64,000 nt of DNA from Sphingobacterium alkalisoli (lineage in GTDB: Bacteria; Bacteroidota; Bacteroidia; Sphingobacteriales; Sphingobacteriaceae): NCBI RefSeq assembly GCF_005049105.1, contig NZ_SUKA01000002.1, positions 62,001 through 126,000 of the forward strand, written 5' to 3'. The notes beneath the pieces were generated by a model. The model was given only the letters and a program-made list of their open reading frames with translations, did not search any database and was not told where the DNA came from. This document shows positions 1-8,688 of the stretch, piece after piece; within the stretch, counting starts at the first letter, position 1, and each line of letters starts with the position of its first letter. The translations under genes and the position numbers were made by a program.

Positions 1-237
1 TTGTATCGCTTCAAATAGTCTTCTCACGATTGCAGTTCGATCACCAATCGAAGTTTTCTTCCAGCTCTTCCACGCGTGGTCAGCTACTTGGATTGCTGTT
101 TGGCAATCAGTAGCGGATAAATTTGGAAGTCGGCCAACTAATTTATTTGTTGAGGGGTTAACAACATCAAATGTGTTTTCTGTGGTGATGAATTTTCCAT
201 TAATGTATGCTTTCTCAATGAGTAATGTGTTTTTCAT
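1..237 (-). CDS. gabD: NAD(P)-dependent aldehyde dehydrogenase, probably succinate-semialdehyde dehydrogenase (N-terminal part)
   Basis: Only the first 79 codons are inside the window; the gene runs off the left edge. Reading the minus strand from the ATG at 237 gives a start with AYINGKF, then FDVVNPSTNKLVGRLP, then AWKSWKKTSIGDRTAIVRR. This is the usual opening of class I aldehyde dehydrogenases of the GabD/SSADH type, which oxidise succinate semialdehyde to succinate in the cytoplasm. The catalytic Cys and Glu lie outside the window, so substrate specificity cannot be judged. It is transcribed away from ribBA, whose terminator lies just upstream of its start. The aldehyde dehydrogenase family is confident; the SSADH assignment rests only on N-terminal resemblance. 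Confidence 0.8.
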   Translation of the reverse strand, partial: MKNTLLIEKAYINGKFITTENTFDVVNPSTNKLVGRLPNLSATDCQTAIQVADHAWKSWKKTSIGDRTAIVRRLFEAIQ

Positions 238-331
238 AAGTATATATCTGTCCTTTGATGGCCATAAGGAAATAGTACATCGTGTTTTATGTAGAAAACA
301 GAAAAAGCGGAAGGATGTTTGTTATAAAAAT

Positions 332-357
332 AAAAAGAGGATTTCTATCCTCTTTTT
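332..357 (-). terminator. Rho-independent terminator of ribBA
   Basis: An 11-bp perfect stem (AAAAAGAGGAT at 332-342 with ATCCTCTTTTT at 347-357) closes a TTCT loop. On the minus strand it lies directly after the ribBA stop and runs into TTTTTATTTTTAT. Confidence 0.85.
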
Positions 358-361
358 ATTT

Positions 362-1576
362 TTATAAGTTTTTTAATATGGTATGTCCCATCCGATCTCT
401 TTTAGTTTTTAGATAAGTTTCATTAAAGGAGTTGGGTTCAATTTCAATTGGCACACTTTCTACAATTTCTAATCCATAGCCAATTAATCCAGCCCGTTTC
501 GTAGGGTTATTAGACATCAACCGCATTTTACTGACGCCCATATGGCGAAGTATTTGTGCGCCAACGCCGTAATCTCTAAGGTCGGCTTTAAAGCCGAGCT
601 GAAGGTTAGCATCTACGGTGTCTACTCCTTCTTCTTGCAACTTGTAGGCGTGTAGTTTGTTAATAAGTCCGATGCCACGTCCTTCCTGATTCATGTAAAC
701 GATTACACCTTTGCCCTCTTGCTGAATCATCTCCATCGATTTATGCAACTGTGGCCCGCAGTCACATCGGCAAGACCCAAATATGTCGCCTGTTAAACAT
801 GAACTGTGGACTCTTACCAATATAGGTTCGTCTTCTTCCCACTCCCCTTTATACAAGGCAATGTGTTGCTCTCCCGTATTTTTTTGAGTAAAAGCTTTTA
901 ACTGAAAATCACCCCATTCGGTCGGCATCTTTACATTCACCTCTTCATTAATTAATGAATCGTGTTTTAAGCGATATTCGATAAGGTCTTCAATGCTTAT
1001 TATTTTAAGATCAAAGCGTTTTGCTACTTCCATTAAATCAGGAAGACGAGCCATTTCACCATCATCTTTCAATATTTCGACCAATACTCCGGCTGCTTCG
1101 AAGCCTGCCAAGCGCGCTAAATCTACAGATGCCTCCGTATGCCCAGTACGTCTTAATACGCCTCCATCTTTTGCAATCAACGGAAAAATATGCCCTGGCC
1201 GGCCTAACTCTACCGGATCGATATTGGGGTCGATTAGCGCTTTTATCGTTTTTGAACGGTCGGAAGCAGATATACCCGTTGTGCAGCCATAACCTTGCAA
1301 ATCGACAGATACCGTAAAATTGGTTTCGTAAACAGCTGTATTTTGTCCGACCATAGGAGCTAAGTTAAGCTCTCTGCAACGTTGCTCCGTTAATGGCGCA
1401 CAGACTAACCCTCTGCCGTGGGTCGCCATGAAATTGATGACTTCCGGAGTGGCATTTCGAGCCGCCGTTACGAAATCACCTTCGTTTTCGCGGTCTTCAT
1501 CGTCAACAACAATAATTACTTTACCGGCTTTGATATCTTCTATCGCTTCCTCAATCTTATTCAATCTAATATCCAT
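362..1576 (-). CDS. ribBA: Bifunctional 3,4-dihydroxy-2-butanone 4-phosphate synthase / GTP cyclohydrolase II
   Basis: This is a cytoplasmic enzyme of riboflavin synthesis, 404 aa, the normal size of the fused RibBA protein. The N-terminal half (about 1-205) is DHBP synthase, which makes the four-carbon precursor from ribulose 5-phosphate: the acidic metal/substrate motif [10 protein letters not shown] is at 25-34 and [14 protein letters not shown] at about 145-158. The C-terminal half (about 215-404) is GTP cyclohydrolase II, with the zinc cysteines C260, C271 and C273 in [17 protein letters not shown] and the later QEGRGIGL motif. Both active sites look intact. The ATG at 1576 fits the family start. 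No FMN riboswitch is visible in the 75-nt gap upstream. It probably shares a transcript with the permease gene upstream. Confidence 0.97.
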   Translation of the reverse strand: MDIRLNKIEEAIEDIKAGKVIIVVDDEDRENEGDFVTAARNATPEVINFMATHGRGLVCAPLTEQRCRELNLAPMVGQNTAVYETNFTVSVDLQGYGCTTGISASDRSKTIKALIDPNIDPVELGRPGHIFPLIAKDGGVLRRTGHTEASVDLARLAGFEAAGVLVEILKDDGEMARLPDLMEVAKRFDLKIISIEDLIEYRLKHDSLINEEVNVKMPTEWGDFQLKAFTQKNTGEQHIALYKGEWEEDEPILVRVHSSCLTGDIFGSCRCDCGPQLHKSMEMIQQEGKGVIVYMNQEGRGIGLINKLHAYKLQEEGVDTVDANLQLGFKADLRDYGVGAQILRHMGVSKMRLMSNNPTKRAGLIGYGLEIVESVPIEIEPNSFNETYLKTKRDRMGHTILKNL

Positions 1577-1651
1577 TGATATCTGTATTTTATTCTTTTA
1601 CAAAAGTAAATTAGTTTTTATTTTTTTCTATAATTAAGAAGTCATAAAAGG

Positions 1652-3109
1652 TCAGAAGCGTTGCTTCGCGGAAGAAAATCGCTCTTTTATCCAATTCAGA
1701 AGCGATAGAGCTTTTATTTTATATTGATCTACATCAAACAAGGCGGAGTCTGTAGTTGATTTATAAGTTAAGAATACGGCTAAAGGACTTAAGACGACTA
1801 TAGCCATCCACATGCCCCAAAATGGGTCTAGACCACCGTCTTTTGCTGATTTCTCGGCTACTGTAGCAATGATGTGATATATCAGAAAGAAGATGATTGC
1901 CATGACTACTGGAGCGCCCAATCCGCCCTTACGAATAATAGCACCGAGAGGAGCTCCAATGGCAAATAAGAGTAAACAGGAAAAGGCGAGCGTGAACTTG
2001 CGGTGGTATTCAATTTTATACCGAATGTCTTTATCTTTCAGTATTTTGAAATCGGATAATTTGTTTGTGTTAATATCTGTGATCTGTTGTACTTGCCCCA
2101 AAGCGTTGTTGATAATATTTCGCTTTGTGTCTTTTGAAGTGTACGTCAAAATATCCCCGTTAAAATCAACTTGTGCTGGCTTCACATCTGCCTGTCTGTA
2201 ATACGGTGCGTTATAGTAAACATAGTGATTGTATTCCCTTACAAGTGCATTATGCATGCTATCCATCTCCATTTTATTCGAATCCGTTTTTAACTTTAAT
2301 TGCCGAATGTTCATCATTTGATGATGAGACTTGAATAGATTTTCATCGGTGCGTTTAAAATTAAACGCTTCCATGTCAAATTTTTGTTCGGTTTCTTTAA
2401 AGTAAAAACGTGTAAATTGTTGACGGGGATCGTATCGTTTGGCATTTTTAACCCTAGCATCTTCGTAACGTACCCCGTCTATCAATTTAATGATCATATA
2501 TTTTTGGTCACGGGAATTGTAGATAAGGCCTTCTTTTGCTATCATAACATTGCTTGACGCATTCCCACTTTTATGGTCATAGATCGTAAGATCGTATAAT
2601 GTTTTACCGTCTTCGCTCTTACTTTTAGCACGTATGGCATAACCCGGAATAGTGTTGTTAAATACACCAGGTTTGATCAAAAAATCGGCCTGCTTCTGAC
2701 GGACATCGTACAAAAGAGAGCCCATTTTCAAATTGACGATAGGTAGTATGTAGTCGGAAAAAAGAAATGACGACATACTGAAAATACCCACTAGTACAAA
2801 CAGCGGGGTCATCGCTTTACGTAGGGATACACCTGCTGCTTTGATCGCCACCAATTCGTAGCTTTCACCGAGATTCCCAAAGGTCATAATAGACGACAGA
2901 AGCATCGATAGCGGCAACGCCATCGACAGCTGTACAGCGCATTGATAACCTATGAGCTCTAAAATTACATACCATTCAAATCCTTTACCGATTAAGTCGT
3001 CAATGTATTTAAACAGAAAAAGCATTAATAGCACAAACATCACAATACAGAATGTGACTAAAAAGGGCTTTATAAATGCTTGTAAAATTAATAAGTGAAC
3101 TTTCTTCAT
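1652..3109 (-). CDS. LptF/LptG (YjgP/YjgQ) family permease
   Basis: This is a membrane component of the lipopolysaccharide export ABC transporter, which extracts LPS from the inner membrane with LptB and hands it to LptC. Of the 485 residues, the first about 115 carry three hydrophobic spans, including the family stretch PLSMLLSSIMTFGNLGE followed by ELVAIKAAGVS, the cytoplasmic coupling region. The middle (about 120-370) is a hydrophilic periplasmic jellyroll-type domain, and the C-terminus (about 375-465) has three more spans. It is about 120 residues longer than E. coli LptF/G, because the periplasmic part is enlarged, with charged segments around 230-320. LptF and LptG cannot be told apart here, so no symbol is given. 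Confidence 0.9.
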   Translation of the reverse strand: MKKVHLLILQAFIKPFLVTFCIVMFVLLMLFLFKYIDDLIGKGFEWYVILELIGYQCAVQLSMALPLSMLLSSIMTFGNLGESYELVAIKAAGVSLRKAMTPLFVLVGIFSMSSFLFSDYILPIVNLKMGSLLYDVRQKQADFLIKPGVFNNTIPGYAIRAKSKSEDGKTLYDLTIYDHKSGNASSNVMIAKEGLIYNSRDQKYMIIKLIDGVRYEDARVKNAKRYDPRQQFTRFYFKETEQKFDMEAFNFKRTDENLFKSHHQMMNIRQLKLKTDSNKMEMDSMHNALVREYNHYVYYNAPYYRQADVKPAQVDFNGDILTYTSKDTKRNIINNALGQVQQITDINTNKLSDFKILKDKDIRYKIEYHRKFTLAFSCLLLFAIGAPLGAIIRKGGLGAPVVMAIIFFLIYHIIATVAEKSAKDGGLDPFWGMWMAIVVLSPLAVFLTYKSTTDSALFDVDQYKIKALSLLNWIKERFSSAKQRF

Positions 3110-3162
3110 ATCAGCGAATCCATTCCTATAACGTCAAAAACGAGAAGTATGATAATACGCTA

Positions 3163-3170
3163 CAAAGATA
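3163..3170 (-). promoter_or_regulatory. Promoter -7 element for the LptF/G-ribBA unit
   Basis: On the minus strand this reads TATCTTTG, a match to the Bacteroidota TAnnTTTG box, in the gap between the START-like gene and the permease gene. No clear TTG lies at the right upstream spacing. It would give a leader of roughly 45-50 nt. Confidence 0.5.
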
Positions 3171-3177
3171 AGATTTT

Positions 3178-3555
3178 TTAAGCACCAATTACGCTTTGCA
3201 AATAGCTTACAGAATTGTCCCATATCATTTTACGGTCGTCGACGTTTTCATCTTTGGCGTAATCCGTTATAGCTAAGGCTACATCATTGGTTAGTTCGTC
3301 TTGTACTATTTCCATTTCGAAAAAATTTGGCTCGTCGTCTATCCATTTGAATTTAACGGATTTATTCTCTTTGGAAGCGGCGAGACGAGCTTTAAAAGAT
3401 TCACCGTCCCAGATGAACTCATAAACCCCATCGTGGTAGTTGACGTCGTCGGCAAACCACTGGGCGAGTTCATTCGGCTCGACCAAATAAGGGTATAAGA
3501 TGCGAGGTGACGAGTTTATAATATATTCTAAGGATATTTTGGTTTTTTCTGCCAT
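3178..3555 (-). CDS. START-like (SRPBCC superfamily) domain protein
   Basis: A 125-aa single-domain cytoplasmic protein with no signal peptide or membrane span. It opens with ISLEYIINSSPRILYPYL and continues with LAQWFADDV, VYEFIWDGE and VKFKWIDDE, then ends in a helix with MIWDNSVSYLQSVIGA. This is the layout of the small START-like/AHSA1-type proteins common in Bacteroidota: a helix-grip fold with a terminal helix that may close over a hydrophobic ligand. The ligand and function are unknown. It lies upstream of the LptF/G permease on the same strand, but a separate promoter-like box sits between them. Its own promoter must be in the 254-nt divergent gap shared with the tRNA gene. Confidence 0.8.
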   Translation of the reverse strand: MAEKTKISLEYIINSSPRILYPYLVEPNELAQWFADDVNYHDGVYEFIWDGESFKARLAASKENKSVKFKWIDDEPNFFEMEIVQDELTNDVALAITDYAKDENVDDRKMIWDNSVSYLQSVIGA

Positions 3556-3766
3556 ATCTAAACGTATTTATAATCAATAAGAGTTGTATAGTTATATGAT
3601 ACTGTATTTTGTAATTATACATATTAATTGTGTCATTGTAAAATGACTTGCTATATTTTTATTCACATTATAGCCTTTTTACACATCTATTTCCTTCATT
3701 TTTAATAATTTGTCTGCCAAGGCTTTTTTGCATTGATTTTACTTCCTAAAATCTTACGAAAATTAC

Positions 3767-3796
3767 TTTGAAAGTAATTCCTTATTGCTATATTTG
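3767..3796 (+). promoter_or_regulatory. Promoter of the tRNA-Met gene
   Basis: TTTG at 3767-3770 and TATATTTG at 3789-3796 are separated by 18 nt, which closely fits the Bacteroidota TTTG / TAnnTTTG promoter. The tRNA begins 14 nt after the -7 box. Confidence 0.75.
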
Positions 3797-3809
3797 CATA
3801 CCGAAAATC

Positions 3810-3883
3810 GGCGGGGTAGCTCAGATGGTTAGAGCGCAGGATTCATAACCCTGAGGTCGGCAGTTCGATCCTGCTCCCCGCTA
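3810..3883 (+). tRNA. tRNA-Met (CAT anticodon), elongator type
   Basis: A 74-nt cloverleaf folds by eye. The 7-bp acceptor stem (GGCGGGG with CCCCGCT) starts with a G-U pair, the D stem is GCTC/GAGC, the anticodon stem is CAGGA/CCCTG with loop TTCATAA, the T stem is GGCAG/CTGCT with loop TTCGATC, and the discriminator is A. The anticodon is CAT. The fully paired acceptor top and the lack of three G-C pairs in the anticodon stem argue against initiator tRNA. An isoleucine tRNA with modified C34 is possible but fits the body less well. The top of the anticodon stem has an A-C mismatch. CCA is not encoded. Confidence 0.93.
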
Positions 3884-3890
3884 CGCAGTA

Positions 3891-3920
3891 AAAGCTTCAA
3901 GTATTTTGAAGCTTTTTTTT
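3891..3920 (+). terminator. Rho-independent terminator of tRNA-Met
   Basis: A 10-bp perfect stem (AAAGCTTCAA at 3891-3900 with TTGAAGCTTT at 3906-3915) is followed by a T run, 8 nt after the tRNA 3' end. Confidence 0.9.
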
Positions 3921-4196
3921 TCTGACGTTTTTTTTGTTCAGGATAGCCATCATAAACCCCTTATAGTGCTTCCCTCGCCGTTGAAAGTAAGTTTATTTGT
4001 ATTAGCAAGGTTGTTAATGATGTTCCTAGAATTGGATAATATGTTGAGTGTGAGTGGAATTATTTCAATACCTAGCTAAAAATCTCATTTTGTTTGATGA
4101 AATAATAATTTCTCTCGATTGAATGATTATAATTAACTGACCATTAAGAGGTTGTTTCATTGTTGCAATTTTATGACTAAAATTTAATTTGATTTT
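3921..4196. other. AT-rich intergenic stretch, no gene seen
   Basis: Part of the 336-nt gap between the tRNA terminator and the barrel-protein gene. No ORF of useful length and no repeat or RNA fold was recognised. Only the promoter at its right end can be supported. Confidence 0.6.
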
Positions 4197-4227
4197 TTTG
4201 CTTGTATAGTCAAAAAGTTTAGATTTG
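4197..4227 (+). promoter_or_regulatory. Promoter of the outer-membrane barrel gene
   Basis: TTTG at 4197-4200 and TAGATTTG at 4220-4227, separated by 19 nt. This predicts a start of transcription near 4233 and a leader of about 24 nt. Confidence 0.75.
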
Positions 4228-4256
4228 CAGCAGTTTAATTTAAAACAATAAAAAAT

Positions 4257-4895
4257 ATGAAAAAATTATTACTTACTATGACTGCGGTAGCAGGGTTGAC
4301 ATTTGCTTCGAATGCACAAGAATTTGGTTTTGAAAAAGGTAACTTCCTTGTTGAGGGTAACTTCAATTCTTCAAATACGAATGACAAAAATGCAAAAGAA
4401 AAAACAGCGACATTTAATTTTAATCCTAAAGCGGGTTATTTTGTTACCGATAAGATTGCCGTTGGTTTAGAACTTGCTTTTGGACAAAACAAAGAAACTG
4501 ATTACGAAAATGATGACCTTAAACTTGTCGATACTGAAAAAGCATTTGGTATTGGTGCTTTTGGTCGTTATTACTTTTTAGAGGTCGGTTCTCGTTTTAA
4601 AACCTATACTGAAGTAGGAGCGGGTTATGTAAATACAACCGGAGAAACTAAGGTAGGAGCAGAATCTGAAGATCTTCCTAAAGTTAATGGTTTCGGCGCA
4701 AATGCAGGTATTGGTGCAAACTACTTCTTGACAGACAAAATCGCAGTTAATTTTGCTTTTGCAAATGTAATTTCTTTCGGTTCTACTAAAGCTGATGTAG
4801 ACGGAGCTGAGTCCGTAACTTCATTTAACACAAATGTTAACGTGTTCAATAATTTCTTTAACGAAGCTACATTTGGATTGACATTCAAATTTTAA
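4257..4895 (+). CDS. Outer-membrane beta-barrel protein (porin-family / OmpA-like barrel)
   Basis: A 212-aa secreted protein. It has a clear Sec signal peptide (KK, then LLLTMTAVAGLTFASNAQ, probably cleaved after SNA), and the rest alternates short amphipathic strands with turns, for example FNPKAGYFVTDKIAVGLELAFG, FGIGAFGRYYF and VNGFGANAGIGANYFLTDK. It ends in ATFGLTFKF, a terminal aromatic typical of proteins folded by the BAM complex. This fits the small eight-strand barrels abundant in Bacteroidota outer membranes. The exact role (structural, adhesion or permeability) cannot be read from the sequence. It is monocistronic: a strong promoter lies upstream and a terminator follows 26 nt after the stop. 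Confidence 0.85.
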   Translation: MKKLLLTMTAVAGLTFASNAQEFGFEKGNFLVEGNFNSSNTNDKNAKEKTATFNFNPKAGYFVTDKIAVGLELAFGQNKETDYENDDLKLVDTEKAFGIGAFGRYYFLEVGSRFKTYTEVGAGYVNTTGETKVGAESEDLPKVNGFGANAGIGANYFLTDKIAVNFAFANVISFGSTKADVDGAESVTSFNTNVNVFNNFFNEATFGLTFKF

Positions 4896-4921
4896 GTTGA
4901 TAGGTAATTCAAATTAGCTTT

Positions 4922-4961
4922 AAAAAAGGGGCGGGCAAATTTTTTGCTCGCCCCCTTTTTT
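4922..4961 (+). terminator. Terminator of the barrel-protein gene
   Basis: A GC-rich hairpin (GGGGCGGGC against GCTCGCCCCC, one bulge or G-U pair) flanked by A6 and T6 runs, 26 nt downstream of the stop codon. Confidence 0.9.
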
Positions 4962-4998
4962 ATGCGTGATCATCAAACCGCTATATGTACTATAACAG

Positions 4999-5030
4999 AA
5001 AAAGGCTTCTGTTTTACGAGAAGCCTTTTT
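4999..5030 (-). terminator. Terminator of the str operon (downstream of rpsJ), bidirectional
   Basis: A 12-bp perfect stem (AAAAAGGCTTCT at 4999-5010 with AGAAGCCTTTTT at 5019-5030), flanked by A and T runs, 19 nt beyond the rpsJ stop on the minus strand. It could also back up the plus-strand terminator. Confidence 0.88.
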
Positions 5031-5049
5031 TTCATGTACTGAAATCCTA

Positions 5050-5355
5050 TCACACTTTGATTTCAACTTCAACACCCGAAGGTAACTCAAGTTTCATCAA
5101 TGCATCAACAGTTTTAGAGTTAGATGAATAAATATCTAACAATCTTTTGTACGCGCACAATTGGAATTGCTCACGTGCTTTTTTGTTAACGTGTGGTGAA
5201 CGTAAAACGGTGTAGATTTTTTTCTCTGTAGGCAATGGAATAGGACCACTAACTACTGCACCCGTAGGTTTTACGGTTTTTACGATTTTCTCAGCTGATT
5301 TGTCAACTAAATTGTAATCGTATGATTTCAATTTGATTCTGATTCTTTGGCTCAT
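5050..5355 (-). CDS. rpsJ: 30S ribosomal protein S10 (uS10)
   Basis: 101 aa, the normal S10 length, starting [18 protein letters not shown]. The reading frame is open 14 codons further upstream, but family length and the conserved N-terminus favour the ATG at 5355. Conserved GPIPLPT with the following [13 protein letters not shown], and the C-terminal [11 protein letters not shown], are present. In the cell it is a head protein of the 30S subunit and the NusE partner in antitermination. It is the last gene of the str operon here, 125 nt after fusA, and is followed at once by a strong terminator. The S10-operon gene rplC, which often follows rpsJ, is absent. Confidence 0.97.
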   Translation of the reverse strand: MSQRIRIKLKSYDYNLVDKSAEKIVKTVKPTGAVVSGPIPLPTEKKIYTVLRSPHVNKKAREQFQLCAYKRLLDIYSSNSKTVDALMKLELPSGVEVEIKV

Positions 5356-5480
5356 TTTTATTTGTTTAAGATGACCCCTGATTAGAGCTATTCGCAACCA
5401 ACGGTCGGTTTAATCTTTGGAATAAAGATGAAAGACTCCATGTCCTTCATCTTTTCTCCCTGATCTTTAATCAATCAATA

Positions 5481-7604
5481 TTATTCTACAGATCCTTTTA
5501 CTCTGCCTTTTGATTTCGCAATTACTTCTTCAGCAACATTACGAGGTGCTTCAGCAAAGTGATCGAATTCCATTGTAGAAGTAGCACGTCCTGAAGTAAT
5601 CGTACGTAATTGTGTTACGTAACCAAACATCTCAGAAAGAGGTACTAATGCTCTAATAACCTGTACACCATTACGTGAGTCCAAACCTTGCATTTGACCA
5701 CGACGACGGTTTAAGTCTCCCATTACATCACCCATATTTTCTTCTGGTGTTAAAACCTCTATTTTCATAATTGGTTCCATTAACACTGGAGAACATTTTG
5801 GTAATGCTTCACGGTATGCTTGACGAGCTGCTAATTCAAAAGATAGGGAATCTGAATCGACAGCGTGAAATGAACCATCAATCAAACGAACTTTCATGCC
5901 AGATAATGGATATCCAGCTAATACACCGTTTTTCAATGATGTTTCAAATCCTTTCTGAACTGAAGGGATAAACTCTTTTGGAATTTTACCGCCAACGATT
6001 TCGTTTACAAATTGAAGAGGTGATTTACTTAAATCGAAATCTTCGTCTACTGGAGAAATAACAACTTTAATGTCCGCAAATTTACCACGACCACCTGATT
6101 GTTTTTTGAATACCTCACGGTGCTCTGTAGTGCCGTTAATAGACTCTTTGTATGATACTTGAGGAGCACCTTGGTTAACCTCAACTTTGAATTCACGTTT
6201 CAAACGATCGATCAAGATCTCTAAGTGAAGCTCACCCATACCAGAGATAACTGTTTGACCAGTTTCCTCGTCCGTTTTTACTACGAATGTAGGATCTTCT
6301 TCAGCTAATTTACCAAGACCAATACCTAATCTGTCAATGTCAGCTTGAGTTTTTGGTTCAATAGCTAAACCGATAACTGGCTCAGGGAAGTTCATCGACT
6401 CTAATACGATAGGGTGTTTTTCATCACATAACGTATCACCAGTTTTGATGTCTTTAAAACCAACAACAGCACCAATATCACCAGCCTCAATGAATGGGAT
6501 AGGGTTTTGTTTGTTAGCGTGCATTTGGAAGATACGAGAGATACGCTCTTTATTGCCTGAACGCGTGTTCAAGACATAAGAACCAGCATCTAATTTACCT
6601 GAATAAGCACGGATGAAACACAAACGACCTACGAAAGGGTCAGTGGCAATTTTGAAACCTAATGCAGCAAAAGGCTCCTTAACATCTGGTTTACGCAATA
6701 ATTCTGCACCTGTATCAGGATGGGTACCTTTAACACCTTCTGAATCCATTGGTGAAGGCAATAATTCCATCACTAGATCCAACATGGTTTGTACACCTTT
6801 ATTCTTGAAAGACGAACCACAGACCATAGGCACGATAGAGTTGTCCAACACAGCCGCACGTAATGCATTTAAGATTTCGCGCTCCGTTAGCGAATCTGGA
6901 TCTTCGAAGAATTTTTCCATTAAGGACTCATCGTATCCAGCTACAGCTTCTAGTAGTTTTTCGCGGTATTCGGCAACTTCTTCAAGCATATCTTCTGGGA
7001 TAGGCACTTCAGTAAAGGTCATGCCTTTATCATGTTCATTCCATACGATACCACGGTTATTGATTAAATCAACTACACCTGTAAAAGAATCTTCGGCACC
7101 AATAGGCAATTGCAATGCTACGGCATCAGAACCCAACATTGATTTTACTTGACCAACGACTTTTAGAAAATCTGCTCCAGAACGGTCCATTTTGTTAACG
7201 AATCCGATACGAGGAACTTTATAATTATCGGCTAAACGCCAGTTCGTCTCAGACTGAGGTTCTACACCATCAACTGCTGAAAATAGGAACACCAACCCGT
7301 CTAATACACGTAGTGAACGGTTTACCTCAACGGTAAAATCCACGTGTCCAGGTGTATCGATTACGTTTACTTGGTATTTGTTGCCACGGTACTGCCAGAA
7401 TACAGTTGTTGCAGCAGAAGTAATCGTGATACCACGTTCCGCTTCCTGCTCCATCCAGTCCATTGTAGAAGCTCCTTCGTGAACTTCACCAATTTTATGG
7501 TTTACACCTGAATAATAAAGGATACGTTCAGTTGTAGTCGTTTTACCAGCGTCGATGTGCGCAGCGATACCGATATTTCTAGTGAATTTTAAATCTCTTG
7601 CCAT
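5481..7604 (-). CDS. fusA: Translation elongation factor G
   Basis: 707 aa. This is the GTPase that drives ribosomal translocation and, with RRF, ribosome recycling. The GTP-binding motifs are intact: AHIDAGKT at 15-22, DTPGHVDF, and [10 protein letters not shown]. The other EF-G domains follow: the second beta domain, [18 protein letters not shown] of domain III, and C-terminal [30 protein letters not shown] of domain V. The start is set at [13 protein letters not shown]; an in-frame ATG five codons upstream is less like the family. It lies between rpsG (gap 136 nt, containing a hairpin) and rpsJ. It is a canonical EF-G by its N-terminus and operon position. Confidence 0.98.
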   Translation of the reverse strand: MARDLKFTRNIGIAAHIDAGKTTTTERILYYSGVNHKIGEVHEGASTMDWMEQEAERGITITSAATTVFWQYRGNKYQVNVIDTPGHVDFTVEVNRSLRVLDGLVFLFSAVDGVEPQSETNWRLADNYKVPRIGFVNKMDRSGADFLKVVGQVKSMLGSDAVALQLPIGAEDSFTGVVDLINNRGIVWNEHDKGMTFTEVPIPEDMLEEVAEYREKLLEAVAGYDESLMEKFFEDPDSLTEREILNALRAAVLDNSIVPMVCGSSFKNKGVQTMLDLVMELLPSPMDSEGVKGTHPDTGAELLRKPDVKEPFAALGFKIATDPFVGRLCFIRAYSGKLDAGSYVLNTRSGNKERISRIFQMHANKQNPIPFIEAGDIGAVVGFKDIKTGDTLCDEKHPIVLESMNFPEPVIGLAIEPKTQADIDRLGIGLGKLAEEDPTFVVKTDEETGQTVISGMGELHLEILIDRLKREFKVEVNQGAPQVSYKESINGTTEHREVFKKQSGGRGKFADIKVVISPVDEDFDLSKSPLQFVNEIVGGKIPKEFIPSVQKGFETSLKNGVLAGYPLSGMKVRLIDGSFHAVDSDSLSFELAARQAYREALPKCSPVLMEPIMKIEVLTPEENMGDVMGDLNRRRGQMQGLDSRNGVQVIRALVPLSEMFGYVTQLRTITSGRATSTMEFDHFAEAPRNVAEEVIAKSKGRVKGSVE

Positions 7605-7665
7605 AATATTTTTATGCACTTAGCCTTTTAAGACTTTCTTTAATTGCAATGTTTGTAAAAATAAG

Positions 7666-7713
7666 TACACCGACTCCGATAATGGAAAAGTTCTGTTATC
7701 GGGAGCCGGTGTA
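7666..7713 (-). promoter_or_regulatory. Stem-loop in the rpsG-fusA intergenic region
   Basis: An inverted repeat of 17-18 nt arms (7666-7682 and 7696-7713), broken by one single-base bulge and one non-Watson-Crick position, with a 13-nt loop. On the mRNA strand it is followed by CTTATTTTTAC, a weak U tract, so it may act as a partial terminator, a processing or stability element, or a protein-binding site between rpsG and fusA. Confidence 0.6.
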
Positions 7714-7740
7714 ATCATATTTGATTCTTTGTTTTCAAAA

Positions 7741-8208
7741 TTAGAATCTGAAGTGTGAGAACGCTTTGTTAGCTTCCGCCATTTTGTGCGTATCTTCTTT
7801 CTTCTTAACAGCAGCACCTTCACCTTTAGAAGCTGAGATGATTTCTCCTGCTAATTTTTCGAACATTGTTTTTTCACCACGTTTACGTGAGTAAGAAATT
7901 AACCATTTCATACCCAAAGCAATTTTACGTTCAGGACGTACTTCCATAGGAACTTGGAAGTTGGCCCCTCCGACACGACGAGATTTAACCTCTACAGCTG
8001 GCATAACGTTGTTTAACGCTTTTTTCCAAGTCTCTAGGCCGTTCTCTTGTGTTTTTTGTTCTACTAATTCTACTGCGTTGTAAAAAATTGAATAGGCGAT
8101 AGATTTTTTACCATCGTACATCATATTGTTTACAAAACGTGTTACCTGAGTGTCGTTAAACTTTGGATCAGGTAAAATGATTCTCTTTTTTGGTTTTGAT
8201 TTTCTCAT
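7741..8208 (-). CDS. rpsG: 30S ribosomal protein S7 (uS7)
   Basis: 155 aa, full length. It starts [17 protein letters not shown], with the conserved [24 protein letters not shown], the [18 protein letters not shown]-binding loop and [22 protein letters not shown]. It nucleates assembly of the 30S head on 16S rRNA, and in E. coli represses its own operon. It lies 19 nt after rpsL and has a strong Shine-Dalgarno sequence, unlike its neighbours. The C-terminus is short and matches the bacterial length class ending [11 protein letters not shown]. Confidence 0.98.
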   Translation of the reverse strand: MRKSKPKKRIILPDPKFNDTQVTRFVNNMMYDGKKSIAYSIFYNAVELVEQKTQENGLETWKKALNNVMPAVEVKSRRVGGANFQVPMEVRPERKIALGMKWLISYSRKRGEKTMFEKLAGEIISASKGEGAAVKKKEDTHKMAEANKAFSHFRF

Positions 8209-8215
8209 TTTCTTT

Positions 8216-8221
8216 CCCTCC
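8216..8221 (-). promoter_or_regulatory. Strong Shine-Dalgarno site of rpsG
   Basis: The mRNA strand reads CGGAGGGAAAGAAA before the ATG, so GGAGGG sits 7 nt upstream of the start. Such sites are rare in this window. Confidence 0.8.
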
Positions 8222-8227
8222 GTTTAA

Positions 8228-8641
8228 TTATTTCTTTTTACCTTTTGCTGGAGCTGCAGCTGCTTGTCCTGGTTTAGGACGCTTAGTTCCATATTTTGAA
8301 CGTCGTTGGTTACGACCTGCTACACCTGAAGTATCCAATGCACCACGAATGATGTGATAACGTACACCTGGTAAATCTTTTACACGGCCACCACGAATCA
8401 ATACGATAGAGTGCTCTTGTAAGTTGTGACCTTCTCCGGGGATATAAGCGTTGACCTCCTTGCCGTTTGTTAAACGTACACGAGCTACTTTACGCATTGC
8501 TGAGTTTGGTTTTTTAGGGGTAGTAGTATATACACGTGTACATACACCTCTTCGCTGTGGACAGCTGTCCAACGCTGGAGACTTACTCTTGTCTACCAGA
8601 GCTACTCTACCTTTTCTAACTAATTGTTGAATAGTAGGCAT
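8228..8641 (-). CDS. rpsL: 30S ribosomal protein S12 (uS12)
   Basis: 137 aa: [12 protein letters not shown] start, decoding-centre loop [17 protein letters not shown] with the K43-K44 pair intact, and [28 protein letters not shown] with the second conserved lysine. No substitution of the classical streptomycin-resistance kind is seen at these lysines. The C-terminal tail is extended by an Ala/Lys/Pro-rich stretch ([15 protein letters not shown]) beyond the usual KYGTKRPK. This is the first gene of the str operon, with a leader of about 40 nt containing no Shine-Dalgarno sequence. Confidence 0.98.
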   Translation of the reverse strand: MPTIQQLVRKGRVALVDKSKSPALDSCPQRRGVCTRVYTTTPKKPNSAMRKVARVRLTNGKEVNAYIPGEGHNLQEHSIVLIRGGRVKDLPGVRYHIIRGALDTSGVAGRNQRRSKYGTKRPKPGQAAAAPAKGKKK

Positions 8642-8688
8642 TTACCTGTTCTGTTTTTAATTTATGTAAATTAATTTTTTAAAGTGTG

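Noticed and set aside
173-367. Open frame over the gabD start and the ribBA terminator
   Set aside because: Antisense to an aldehyde dehydrogenase start, with the end in a terminator hairpin.
1577-1651. FMN riboswitch upstream of ribBA
   Set aside because: The 75-nt gap is too short and lacks the conserved FMN aptamer segments.
3810-3883. Initiator tRNA (fMet) assignment
   Set aside because: The acceptor stem has no C1-A72 type mismatch and the anticodon stem lacks the three G-C pairs of initiators.
6613-7152. 179-codon open frame antisense to fusA
   Set aside because: It lies completely inside a confirmed essential gene, shows no protein family pattern and is explained by codon bias of the opposite strand.
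7620-7823. Possible small gene between rpsG and fusA
   Set aside because: It overlaps the end of rpsG in another frame and spans the inverted repeat; no family resemblance.
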